This document shows positions 1-7,335 of a stretch of DNA of 9,624 nucleotides, piece after piece. This DNA is from Tissierellia bacterium (GTDB lineage: Bacteria; Bacillota; Clostridia; Tissierellales; Dethiosulfatibacteraceae), in contig SKID01000336.1 of assembly GCA_007116605.1 (NCBI GenBank), positions 1 through 9,624 on the forward strand. Reading direction: 5' to 3'. Under the pieces are notes generated by a model, which worked only from the letters and a program-made list of their open reading frames with translations, did not search any database and was not told the origin of the DNA. Within the stretch, counting starts at the first letter, position 1, and each line of letters begins with the position of its first letter. Both the position numbers and the translations under genes were made by a program.

Positions 1-47
1 AAAAAAGAATGATTGGAAGTATGACAAACTTTCAATCATTCTTTTTT
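1..47 (-). terminator. Intrinsic terminator after rnfB (probably bidirectional)
   Basis: Two 20-base arms (1-20 and 28-47) are complementary except for one position (base 16 against 32), with a 7-base loop at 21-27. Each arm ends in a run of six A or T, so an RNA read from either strand ends its stem in U residues, the layout of a bidirectional rho-independent terminator. It lies 20 bases beyond the rnfB stop codon. The mismatch is a tolerated G-U pair in a plus-strand RNA and an A-C mismatch in the minus-strand RNA. It may also serve a convergent gene to the left, which is outside the window. Confidence 0.9.
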
Positions 48-67
48 AAATCGCATAAAATATCACA

Positions 68-1042
68 CTATCTCATTTCAATTGCTTTAACTGGACATTT
101 TTCAAAGCAAACACTACATCCAATACATTCATGGTCATCTACCACATGAACTTGCTTTCTTTCTCCTGAAATACATGATACCGGACAGTTTTTAGCACAT
201 ATGGTACAACCAATACATTTCTCAGGTATAATATAGGCTTTTTTTCTGTCTTCTAATACTGCAGTGATTGCTTTCGTAGGACATTTTTCTGCACAAACCA
301 TGCATTGTGTGCATTTATCATAATCAATTCTAGCAATATGATCTTCCACATGAATGGCATCGAATGGACAGGCCTTTTCACATATTTTACATCCTATGCA
401 ACCCACTTTACAATCGTCTTTGACTTCTTTACCAAACAAATGATTAGAACAATCTACTATCACTTTTTGCTTGTAGGGAACCAACTCAATGATATTTTTA
501 GGACACTCTGTGATGCACTTTTCACAAGCGGTACATTTTTCAGGATCAACAATTGCTACACCATTAACCAAGTGAATCGCATCAAATGGACAAACCGTAA
601 CACAAGATCCATTACCTAAACAACCAAAAGGACATGATTTATCTCCACCTTGTATCATCACTGAAGCTTTACAGTCTTGTATGCCATGATACTCAAATTT
701 CTTTGTAGTTCTATCATAATTTCCTTTACAAAGAACATTAGCAACCATTCTCTCGCCAATTTTTCCTTCAATACCCATAATTTTTGATATGGCTTCTACC
801 GATGTTGCACCTCCAGGAGGGCATGCATTGATATCGGCTTCACCATTGACAATAGCCTTTGCCAAAGCATCACAACCTGGATAACCACAAGCTCCACAAT
901 TAGCACCAGGTAAGGCATCCCGTACTTGCTGTATCTTCGGATCTACCTCTACATGGAAAATCTTAGAGGCTCCTGCTAAAATCACGCCAAATAATAATCC
1001 TAAACCGCCTAAGGCAATAACTGCCGTAAATACATTATTCAT
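68..1042 (-). CDS. rnfB: Rnf complex subunit RnfB, multi-cluster iron-sulfur protein
   Basis: RnfB is the electron-entry subunit of the Rnf complex, thought to take electrons from reduced ferredoxin on the cytoplasmic face. The 324-residue protein begins with one membrane helix (about residues 5-25). Next comes a four-cysteine Fe-S domain (C49, C52, C57, C74; CGACGYPGC motif). Six ferredoxin-type [4Fe-4S] motifs follow, ending in CP at about residues 151, 180, 225, 254, 286 and 316. This is the long clostridial or acetogen form; proteobacterial RnfB has far fewer clusters and is near 190 residues. Cysteines 105 and 124, between the first domain and the ferredoxin string, have no assigned role. 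The start is set by AGGAGGTG six bases upstream. It is last in the operon, 12 bases after rnfA and just before the terminator. Confidence 0.97.
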   Translation of the reverse strand: MNNVFTAVIALGGLGLLFGVILAGASKIFHVEVDPKIQQVRDALPGANCGACGYPGCDALAKAIVNGEADINACPPGGATSVEAISKIMGIEGKIGERMVANVLCKGNYDRTTKKFEYHGIQDCKASVMIQGGDKSCPFGCLGNGSCVTVCPFDAIHLVNGVAIVDPEKCTACEKCITECPKNIIELVPYKQKVIVDCSNHLFGKEVKDDCKVGCIGCKICEKACPFDAIHVEDHIARIDYDKCTQCMVCAEKCPTKAITAVLEDRKKAYIIPEKCIGCTICAKNCPVSCISGERKQVHVVDDHECIGCSVCFEKCPVKAIEMR

Positions 1043-1054
1043 CTACTGCACCTC

Positions 1055-1636
1055 CTATATTGACAAACTCGAAAACCCTAAAAAGGCTATCGACATCAAT
1101 CCTGCAGTAATCAATGCAATCGGTACACCTTTAAGTGGCTCTGGAACATCTGCTATTTCAAGTCTTTCCCGAATACCTGCAAATAATACAATGGCAATGG
1201 TAAAACCTACAGCCGCTCCTAAAGAATTCACAATGACTTCAATAATGTTTTCAAATCCTTCTGTGATGTTAATAATCGCCAGTCCTAAAACTGCACAATT
1301 TGTAGTAATTAATGGTAAAAACACACCTAAAGCTTCATATAAGGAAGGACTTGATTTTTTTAGAAACATTTCAACAAACTGAACTAACGCTGCTATAACA
1401 AGAATGAACGCAATTGTTTGTAAGTACAAAATTTCATAGTTGTCTAAAATCGCATAATGGACAACATAAGTTATCACAGAAGCTAATGTCATAACAAAAG
1501 TAACTGCTATTCCCATTCCCAAAGAAGTGCCTACTTTTTTAGACACTCCCAAAAAAGGACATATGCCTAAAAATTTTGATAACACGAAGTTGTTCACTAA
1601 AGCTGCTCCAATAAATATACTAAATAACCCCATCAT
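1055..1636 (-). CDS. rnfA: Rnf complex subunit RnfA, integral membrane protein
   Basis: RnfA is a six-helix membrane protein of the Rnf core, homologous to NqrE and to its partner RnfE. In known Rnf/Nqr structures the two proteins pack in inverted fashion and hold an intramembrane iron-sulfur cluster. Candidate cluster ligands are Cys26 in the FLGICPFLG motif and Cys114 in TTNCAVLG. At 193 residues it has the usual length and is hydrophobic throughout. It starts directly after the rnfE stop (TAAATG). Its ribosome site AAAGGAG lies inside the last rnfE codons, so translation is probably coupled. The first two codons are both ATG, and the start could be the second (1633). Confidence 0.97.
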   Translation of the reverse strand: MMGLFSIFIGAALVNNFVLSKFLGICPFLGVSKKVGTSLGMGIAVTFVMTLASVITYVVHYAILDNYEILYLQTIAFILVIAALVQFVEMFLKKSSPSLYEALGVFLPLITTNCAVLGLAIINITEGFENIIEVIVNSLGAAVGFTIAIVLFAGIRERLEIADVPEPLKGVPIALITAGLMSIAFLGFSSLSI

Positions 1637-2245
1637 TTACACTCCTTTCTTTGGATCATGTTTTCTTGTAACCACATTAATTAAAGCAATTAATAAACCT
1701 AATGCAATGAACGCCCCTGGTGGTAATATCATAACCAAGGCTGGCTTAAAGGCTTCTCCAAATAATGAAAAACCAAATATACTTCCTGCACCAAACAATT
1801 CTCTCACCATACCAAGGATAGTCAATGCCAAAGTAAACCCAACACCCATGCCAAGTCCATCAACAATGGAGGGTAGCGGAGCATTTTTTGACGCAAAAGA
1901 CTCAGCCCTACCTAAAATCAAACAATTCACTACGATTAGAGGAATAAACAACCCTAGTGATCGATATAAATCATAGGCAAAAGCATTCATGAACATATCT
2001 ATAATTGTTACGAAAGTTGCAATTACTACGATAAATGCCGGAATTCTAATTTTATCAGGGATAACTTTTCGTAATAAAGAAATCACTAGATTAGATCCCA
2101 GTAATACTGCTGTTGTGGCAGCGCCCATTCCCATCCCGTTAATGGCCGATGTAGTAACTGCTAATGTAGGACACATCCCTAGTAATTGAACGAAGGCAGG
2201 GTTTTCATCCAGTACACCATTTTTTAAAGCTTTTATATAATCCAT
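1637..2245 (-). CDS. rnfE: Rnf complex subunit RnfE, integral membrane protein
   Basis: RnfE is the second of the two homologous six-helix membrane subunits in the Rnf core (NqrD family). Cys25 in LLGMCPTLAV and Cys108 in VVNCLILGRAES match the paired cysteines of RnfA. By comparison with known Rnf/Nqr structures they would complete the intramembrane Fe-S site. The conserved AINGMGMG segment follows the first helix. The 202-residue length is typical. AGGAGGG six bases before the ATG gives a strong ribosome site. It lies 14 bases after rnfG and abuts rnfA with no gap. Confidence 0.96.
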   Translation of the reverse strand: MDYIKALKNGVLDENPAFVQLLGMCPTLAVTTSAINGMGMGAATTAVLLGSNLVISLLRKVIPDKIRIPAFIVVIATFVTIIDMFMNAFAYDLYRSLGLFIPLIVVNCLILGRAESFASKNAPLPSIVDGLGMGVGFTLALTILGMVRELFGAGSIFGFSLFGEAFKPALVMILPPGAFIALGLLIALINVVTRKHDPKKGV

Positions 2246-2259
2246 TCTAACCCTCCTAC

Positions 2260-3348
2260 TTACTGATTAATGATTTCATTGAAAATTTCCAGTGCGTTGT
2301 TAATTGCACTCGTAAATGATCTTGAAGAAACCGTTGCACCTGAAATTGCTGCTATTTCATCATCATTGTTTGCAGATCCTTTGACTTGAAACTCTAAAAT
2401 ATTGGGCTTACCAATAAATTGTTCTTGAAAGTCACTTCTTTCAACATTAGTTCCTAAGCCTGGCGTTTCATCAATAGTTAGAACAACCATCCCTGTCACC
2501 GCACCTTCTAAATCTACACCAACCATCAATTCGATATGACCATAGTATCCTTCTATGACACTCCAAGTAGTTATAACATAGGCCATTACTTCATCACTGC
2601 TATTGTAAGCCAATTGTAAGTCTACAAATTGATTGTTTTGATCTGCTATTTTATTGATTAAATCATCATCTGCAGCAACCCATTTTTCAGACCCAGGTAC
2701 AACTTGTTGTTCTAAATCTATATCCTCTGGTTCTTGTACAAGATCGCCACTAGAGTCCTCACTTAAAAATGAATCAAAAACCATCATGGCATTATTAACA
2801 CTACTGGTAAAGGACAACGAAGATATAGTTGCACCTGCAACTGTTGCTATTTCATGTTCTTCTGATGACGCTACTTTTACAACCTCAAACAATTTTGATG
2901 GGACTACTCCAATAAACTGATTCTTAAATGATGCATTTTCAACATTCGTACCCAATCCCGGCGTTTCTTGTAATGATAATATCCTAATACCACCGATTTC
3001 ACCTGTCTCTTTGATGCCTACAAACAATTCAATGTCGCCACCATAACCTTTGATTGTGCTTAATGTTCTTATTCCATAGCCTAACGACTCACCGTTTGAG
3101 CCGATAACCTTGACGACGTCTATCACTTTATCATTTGCTTCTTTTATTTCTTCTAATAAAGCTAGTTCTATATCTTCAAAAGAGGTGCCACCCACAATTA
3201 ACTCTCCAGCCACATCTGCGCCTCTTGCAGCAGCAGCTTCTACCTCTTCAATAATTGGCGCTGTAAGTTCATTAGAAATCGAAAGAATACCGGCAGCAAT
3301 CGCCGTGATCAAAAAAAGTATCAATCCTAACTTAATCATTTCTTTCAT
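2260..3348 (-). CDS. rnfG: RnfG-type flavoprotein with two FMN-binding domains
   Basis: RnfG carries a covalently bound FMN on the outer face of the membrane and passes electrons within the Rnf complex. This 362-residue protein is far longer than the usual 180-220. One membrane helix (about residues 5-25) is followed by two related FMN-binding domains, about residues 80-195 and 245-358. Residues 101-147 and 267-313 align without gaps and are identical at 26 of 47 positions, including ETPGLGTNVE. Each domain ends in a flavinylation-type motif: AGATISS (Thr174) and SGATVSS (Thr339). An acidic linker (about 196-218) joins them. The first copy has Ala where the Thr is usually preceded by Ser or Thr in (S/T)GAT, so its modification is less certain. 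No ApbE flavin transferase is in the window. The start overlaps the rnfD stop (ATGA), with AGGAGGTG upstream inside rnfD. Confidence 0.95.
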   Translation of the reverse strand: MKEMIKLGLILFLITAIAAGILSISNELTAPIIEEVEAAAARGADVAGELIVGGTSFEDIELALLEEIKEANDKVIDVVKVIGSNGESLGYGIRTLSTIKGYGGDIELFVGIKETGEIGGIRILSLQETPGLGTNVENASFKNQFIGVVPSKLFEVVKVASSEEHEIATVAGATISSLSFTSSVNNAMMVFDSFLSEDSSGDLVQEPEDIDLEQQVVPGSEKWVAADDDLINKIADQNNQFVDLQLAYNSSDEVMAYVITTWSVIEGYYGHIELMVGVDLEGAVTGMVVLTIDETPGLGTNVERSDFQEQFIGKPNILEFQVKGSANNDDEIAAISGATVSSRSFTSAINNALEIFNEIINQ

Positions 3349-4292
3349 TTCTTAACACCTCCTGTCCCAAAAACTCTAGGCGCAGTATACTTTTCTATGA
3401 GAGGTGCTGCCACATTCATAAATAAAATGGAGTAAGTCACTCCTTCAGGTAGCGTACTGAATAAACGAATCAGCATAGTCAGTAAACCTGCACCAATACC
3501 ATAGATAATTTTTCCTCTTGCTGTTACTGGACTTGAAGAGTAATCTGTAGCCATAAATATAGCGCCTAACATTAATCCTCCACCAAATACATGGTAACCT
3601 GCATAAGTAAAATCAAAACCCCCATACACAAGAGCAATCACTGCCACCGTTCCAATATAAGCTACGGGTATTCTCCAAGTGATTACTTTGCGATAGATTA
3701 AATAACCCCCGCCAACTAATAATAAAAGTGCAGATGTTTCACCAATACATCCAGGTATGCGTCCAAGAATCAAATCCGAAAGTGGTTGTAAACTTTCAGG
3801 AGAAGTATTGATTAGACCTAATGGTGTTGCCGCAGCCACTGTATCTGGTGCTGCACCTGGATTTACCCAAAATGTCATTTCTACAGGCCAAGAAGCAACT
3901 AAAAAAGCTCTTCCTGCTAACGCTGGATTAATAAAATTATTTCCAATTCCACCAAAAACTTGTTTTCCTATGGAAATGGCTACAAAAGAACCAATAATAG
4001 GCATCCACCATGGCACTGATGGGGGTAAATTCATACCCAACAAAAGGCCTGTGATGACAGCGCTTAAATCATTAATTGTTACTTTTTGTTTTGTTATTTT
4101 TTGTATCGCCGCTTCTGTACCTACTGCAGAACCCACTGCTAAAGCCATTACAAGAGCAGAAGAAATACCAAAATAATACATCCCCGCTATCGCTGCTGGT
4201 ACTAATGCAATAATTACATCCAGCATAACAGTGGTCGTGGTTTCTTTTGATACAATATGAGGCGATGATGTTGCAACTAATCGGTTATTCAT
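3345..4292 (-). CDS. rnfD: Rnf complex subunit RnfD, membrane flavoprotein
   Basis: RnfD is the large membrane subunit (NqrB family) that binds FMN covalently and is thought to belong to the ion-translocating path. The 315-residue protein has many hydrophobic helices. It has the conserved FINPALAGRAF segment (about 120-130) and a flavinylation-type motif DTVAAATPLG with Thr156 as the likely FMN acceptor. That motif has Ala at both positions usually filled by Ser/Thr and Gly before the final AT. An upstream in-frame ATG (4358) would add 22 basic residues and overlap rnfC. The start at 4292 is preferred because AGGAGGG lies just before it and the product then begins like known RnfD proteins. 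Its last codons contain the rnfG ribosome site and its stop overlaps the rnfG start. Confidence 0.95.
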   Translation of the reverse strand: MNNRLVATSSPHIVSKETTTTVMLDVIIALVPAAIAGMYYFGISSALVMALAVGSAVGTEAAIQKITKQKVTINDLSAVITGLLLGMNLPPSVPWWMPIIGSFVAISIGKQVFGGIGNNFINPALAGRAFLVASWPVEMTFWVNPGAAPDTVAAATPLGLINTSPESLQPLSDLILGRIPGCIGETSALLLLVGGGYLIYRKVITWRIPVAYIGTVAVIALVYGGFDFTYAGYHVFGGGLMLGAIFMATDYSSSPVTARGKIIYGIGAGLLTMLIRLFSTLPEGVTYSILFMNVAAPLIEKYTAPRVFGTGGVKK

Positions 4293-4302
4293 TTTCACCC
4301 TC

Positions 4303-5631
4303 CTAACTCTTTTTCTTCTTGCTAACAATTTCTTTTTTAGCCATTCGTATAGAATCAACTAATGGCCGTCTAGATGGACATACAAATGAACAGGTCCCGC
4401 ACTCTATACAGTCCATTGCATGGTAGTAGTCTGCTTCATCAAATCTACCCATTAATGAGTTTTTGCTGATCATTAAAGGTTGTAAACCACACGGACAATG
4501 ATCTACGCATTTAGCGCACCGGATACAATTTGAGGTTTCTTCTCTGTCTGCATCCTTATGATTTAAAATCAAAATACCTGATGTTCCTTTAATAACAGGA
4601 ACATTGTCAGTATATTGTGCAATGCCCATCATCGGTCCACCATTAATAACCTTTGCAACATCTTCTGTGTATCCTCCACAAAAGTCAACTAGATTTTTAA
4701 AGGGTGTTCCAATTTTCGCAAGTACATTTTTAGGCTCTTTAATGCCGCTTCCTGTTACAGTGACCACTCGTTCTACTAAAGGCATTCCTTTTTGAATAGC
4801 ATTAGCGATAGCCACCACTGTTCCAATATTTTGTACTACAACTCCCACATCCATGGGCAGACCACCCGAAGGCACTTCTCTTTTTGTAACTGCATAAATA
4901 AGGCTTTTTTCACCACCTTGTGGATATTTGGTCTTAAGTTCAGCTACAGAAATGCTATCTTCTTCTTTTAACATGACTTTGATTGTTCGAATAGCATCTA
5001 ATTTATTGTTTTCAATGCCTATAACCGCTTTTTCAACACCTAAGACTTTCATCACTGCTTTTGTACCTTCAATAATTTTGTCAGGCATTTCAAGCATGGC
5101 TCGATGATCTGAAGTTAAAAAAGGTTCACATTCAGCCCCATTAATAATCAGCAGATTGATTTTTTTATCTTCAGGTGGGCTTAATTTGACATGAGTTGGA
5201 AAGCCTGCTCCTCCCATACCTGTAATACCACTTTGCTGGATAATTTCTTTTATCTTATCCGGACCTAAATCATCCAATTTTCCATGCGGTTTCACCGATT
5301 CATGGATAGTTTGTTTTTTGTCCGACTGGATAATAATACTTAAAACTCTTGCGCCGCCTGGCGAAGGCCTCCTTTCAATTTTTTTAACAATCCCCGAAAC
5401 ACTTGCATGTACAGGTGCAGATACAAAACCTTTAGATTCGCCAATTCTTTGTCCTACCTTAACCTCTTCTCCCACTTTAACCACTGGATCACATGGAGCG
5501 CCGATATGTTGAGAAAGAGGAATCACAACCTCATCTGGAATTGGAGCAATTTCAATTGCTTTCGTTTCAGTATAATGCTTGTGATGAGGTGGATGAATCC
5601 CGCCTTTGAACGTTAATGCATTTTTGCCCAT
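4303..5631 (-). CDS. rnfC: Rnf complex subunit RnfC, NADH/flavin-binding Fe-S protein
   Basis: RnfC is the peripheral cytoplasmic subunit where NAD+ is reduced (or NADH oxidised). The 442-residue protein shows the RnfC N-terminal domain (FKGGIHPP at 8-15, then a barrel-sandwich-like region to about 85). A NuoF-like flavin/NADH fold follows, with GMGGAGFPTHVKL (138-150) and NGAECEPFLTSDHR (164-177). Next is an SLBB-like stretch (about 255-320). Two C-terminal [4Fe-4S] motifs use C369, C372, C375, C379 and C408, C411, C414, C418, with Cys379 and Cys418 followed by Pro. Length and domain order are normal. GAGGTG seven bases before the ATG supports the start. It is the first rnf gene, downstream of a 104-base gap with a promoter candidate. 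The rnfD ribosome site overlaps its stop codon. Confidence 0.97.
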   Translation of the reverse strand: MGKNALTFKGGIHPPHHKHYTETKAIEIAPIPDEVVIPLSQHIGAPCDPVVKVGEEVKVGQRIGESKGFVSAPVHASVSGIVKKIERRPSPGGARVLSIIIQSDKKQTIHESVKPHGKLDDLGPDKIKEIIQQSGITGMGGAGFPTHVKLSPPEDKKINLLIINGAECEPFLTSDHRAMLEMPDKIIEGTKAVMKVLGVEKAVIGIENNKLDAIRTIKVMLKEEDSISVAELKTKYPQGGEKSLIYAVTKREVPSGGLPMDVGVVVQNIGTVVAIANAIQKGMPLVERVVTVTGSGIKEPKNVLAKIGTPFKNLVDFCGGYTEDVAKVINGGPMMGIAQYTDNVPVIKGTSGILILNHKDADREETSNCIRCAKCVDHCPCGLQPLMISKNSLMGRFDEADYYHAMDCIECGTCSFVCPSRRPLVDSIRMAKKEIVSKKKKS

Positions 5632-5687
5632 TTAAATCACCTCTTCATTTTTGTTAAATTGTTTATTGTATACTAAAATGACAAGTT

Positions 5688-5718
5688 ATTATATCACAAA
5701 TTAGTTAAAGTTTGTGAA
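5688..5718 (-). promoter_or_regulatory. Candidate sigma-A promoter of the rnf operon
   Basis: On the minus strand TTCACA (5713-5718) is followed, after 19 bases, by a perfect TATAAT (5688-5693). The -10 box is preceded by TGA, making an extended -10 (TGATATAAT) that can compensate for the long spacer. Initiation near 5681 would give a leader of about 50 bases before rnfC. It lies in the only sizeable gap between the upstream module and rnf, so rnf may be expressed both from here and by read-through, as no terminator is seen in the gap. Confidence 0.55.
5694..5717. promoter_or_regulatory. Operator-like inverted repeat inside the rnf promoter
   Basis: TCACAAA (5694-5700) and TTTGTGA (5711-5717) form a perfect 7-base inverted repeat around a 10-base spacer. 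It fills the interval between the -10 and -35 boxes, so a protein bound here would block polymerase. The half-sites point the opposite way from the TTGTGA...TCACAA arrangement of Rex or Crp/Fnr-type sites, and no regulator can be named. In AT-rich DNA a chance dyad is possible. Confidence 0.4.
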
Positions 5719-5735
5719 GATTTTTCTAACTAATT

Positions 5736-6281
5736 TTACGACTCTTTTAGTTCATTAATGTTTTCATGAATATATTCTTTAATCCAGATTAAAATATCTG
5801 GGCTACGTAAGTCCTCAGTTTCCAGGATGGATTTGATCTCTATTGTATCCAACTTAAATTCTTTTTGGTTGTATCGATGACGATAGGTTAAATCAAATTG
5901 TTGATCACTATGCAAAATGACCATAATAGTATCATGTATTTTCCCAATGGGCACCCGATCTATATGATTGTGCTGAAATACTGCTTCAATATAGGTACCT
6001 TGATTAAGCTCAGATTTTATTACAAAAAAACCACCGCAACTTTCCGCTGCTTCTTTAAAAAAAGGGATTCCTAATCCTACTTTACGAGTCGTTCTAGATG
6101 TAAAAAAAGGATCGATGACTTTTTGTAAAGTATCTTGATCCATACCAATACCATCATCTTTTATAGAAATTCTTAATCTATTTATTGATAAATCTTCTTC
6201 AATAAAAATTTCAATATGGCTAGCTTTTGCTTGAATTGAGTTTTGTACAATATCAAGAATATGCAAAGATAGTTCTTTCAT
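5736..6281 (-). CDS. Stand-alone histidine-kinase-type ATPase (HATPase_c)
   Basis: This 181-residue soluble protein has a GHKL/HATPase_c ATP-binding fold in its first 100 residues. Visible motifs are an N-box around Asn14 (DIVQNSIQAKA), a G1 box DDGIGMD (42-48), an F-box DPFFTSR (57-63) and a G2 box VGLGIPF (68-74), followed by GTYIEAVF. There is no phospho-acceptor histidine domain and no sensor or membrane segment, so it resembles a detached kinase domain. The C-terminal 75 residues are unassigned. An in-frame ATG at 6395 would overlap the PHP gene. The start at 6281 is chosen because GGAGG lies five bases before it. It is last in the regulatory module, 43 bases after the PHP gene. Its target is unknown. 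Confidence 0.88.
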   Translation of the reverse strand: MKELSLHILDIVQNSIQAKASHIEIFIEEDLSINRLRISIKDDGIGMDQDTLQKVIDPFFTSRTTRKVGLGIPFFKEAAESCGGFFVIKSELNQGTYIEAVFQHNHIDRVPIGKIHDTIMVILHSDQQFDLTYRHRYNQKEFKLDTIEIKSILETEDLRSPDILIWIKEYIHENINELKES

Positions 6282-6324
6282 GATTTCCTCCCTATATATG
6301 AAGTACAAGCAAGCAAAATGTTGT

Positions 6325-6993
6325 TTAATCAAATAACATTTCATGCAACTGATTGTATTTAGTTTTTTCTCTAATGTCAACCAGTCGATGGGCATCTGAA
6401 TTATGTAGTTTTTTATATCCTTGAATTAATGGGCTCTCATACTCATCATGATAAACCTCGACAAACTTAAACTGATATTCTTTTGGAATAAAACCAAGAA
6501 CACCTAAAATGCCATCTGCCTTTTTTTCTACATGGGCAGGTACTACAATGCCATTTTTTGATTCTACCATATTAATAATTTCTTGTATGGTAAAGGTGGT
6601 GGCATTAATCAACAACTTCTTCATGGATCCAATAATTTCATCAGATGAATCGTAAAGATTTTGCTCACCAAAAATACGCGGATTATTGGGAATATCCGGC
6701 AAGCTATCATATAGAAGGTCTCCTATAACTGCTGCTGCATCATAACACCTAAAATACGCCAATAGATGAACATTTTCTTTAGATGTAATCTCAATGCCTG
6801 GAATGACTTTTATATTTAATCGATCTGCTACGATTTTAAAAGCTGGATAATTTCTGACCGTATTGTGGTCTGTAATTGAAATTATATCCAGCTCTTTGAT
6901 CTTTGCCATATTTAAAATATTGTTTGGAGTCATTTCTCTATCTCCACAAGGGGATAAGTCCGAGTGGATATGTAAATCATAATACATCACCAT
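6325..6993 (-). CDS. PHP-domain phosphoesterase
   Basis: The 222-residue protein is a single PHP (polymerase and histidinol phosphatase) domain, a metal-dependent phosphoesterase fold. Visible metal-binding motifs are DLHIHSDLSPCGD (6-18; His8, His10, Asp18), TDHNT (41-45), PGIEIT (65-70; Glu68), His76 in VHLLAY, AHVEK (153-157; His154) and NSDAH (198-202). All the expected ligand positions look filled, so it is probably catalytic; the substrate is unknown. There is no signal peptide. Its ATG directly follows the stop of the preceding DRTGG gene (TAAATG), with only a weak TTAGG ribosome site, which suggests coupled translation. An ATG two codons later is an alternative start. In this cluster of ATPases it could remove a phosphate as the opposing activity (inference). 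Confidence 0.88.
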   Translation of the reverse strand: MVMYYDLHIHSDLSPCGDREMTPNNILNMAKIKELDIISITDHNTVRNYPAFKIVADRLNIKVIPGIEITSKENVHLLAYFRCYDAAAVIGDLLYDSLPDIPNNPRIFGEQNLYDSSDEIIGSMKKLLINATTFTIQEIINMVESKNGIVVPAHVEKKADGILGVLGFIPKEYQFKFVEVYHDEYESPLIQGYKKLHNSDAHRLVDIREKTKYNQLHEMLFD

Positions 6994-7326
6994 TTACAAA
7001 CCTAATTGACTAAGTTTTTTTGCTAAATCATAAGCAGAAAGTCTCGATCTTAATATTGGAATATTTAAACTATTAGCCTTTGCTAAAGTCTCTTCTTCTA
7101 TATCTACTCCTTCAGCTACAAGGACTGCTCCTAAATCTAACAAATCCACCACCGCAATGACATTAAGATGTGTTTGTATGGTAATCCATAAGTCTCCTTG
7201 CTTTGCTTTTGCCATTACCAGACTTAATAAATCGCCAATATAAACACCGGTAATTTCTGCTTCTAAGTCAGCACTTTCTGTCATCATTTCTACTTGTAAT
7301 GATTCAATAATTTGCTTTAATTTCAT
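6994..7326 (-). CDS. DRTGG-domain protein (second copy)
   Basis: This small 110-residue soluble protein matches the DRTGG fold seen in CBS-DRTGG pyrophosphatases and phosphotransacetylase N-terminal regions, a probable ligand-binding or interaction domain. The most recognisable part is EITGVYIGDLLSLVMAK (24-40), followed by alternating beta/alpha segments ending in a NIPILRS stretch. The literal DRTGG sequence is absent, as in many family members. It aligns with the first gene of the module: both have E-I-x-G-x-Y at position 24 and nearly equal length, so the two are paralogues. The start has GGAG six bases upstream and lies 9 bases after the iron-sulfur gene. The ligand is unknown. Confidence 0.82.
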   Translation of the reverse strand: MKLKQIIESLQVEMMTESADLEAEITGVYIGDLLSLVMAKAKQGDLWITIQTHLNVIAVVDLLDLGAVLVAEGVDIEEETLAKANSLNIPILRSRLSAYDLAKKLSQLGL

Positions 7327-7335
7327 CTTCTACTC

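Noticed and set aside
1527..1976. Plus-strand reading frame of 149 codons opposite rnfA and rnfE.
   Set aside because: It is antisense to two clear membrane-protein genes, has no ribosome site, and its low-complexity composition mirrors the opposite strand.
3757..4176. Plus-strand reading frame of 139 codons opposite rnfD.
   Set aside because: It is a shadow of rnfD with no recognisable domain, and its boundaries make no sense relative to the operon.
5651..5669. TTGTTAA half-site in the rnf leader, considered as a Rex redox-repressor site.
   Set aside because: Only one half matches; the other half (TTTATTG) agrees poorly with TTAACAA, so the claim is not supportable.
5701..5733. Possible terminator between the ATPase gene and rnfC (TTAGTTA paired with TAACTAA).
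   Set aside because: The stem is seven AT-rich pairs with a 19-base loop and no proper U-run after it on the minus strand, so it should not stop transcription well.
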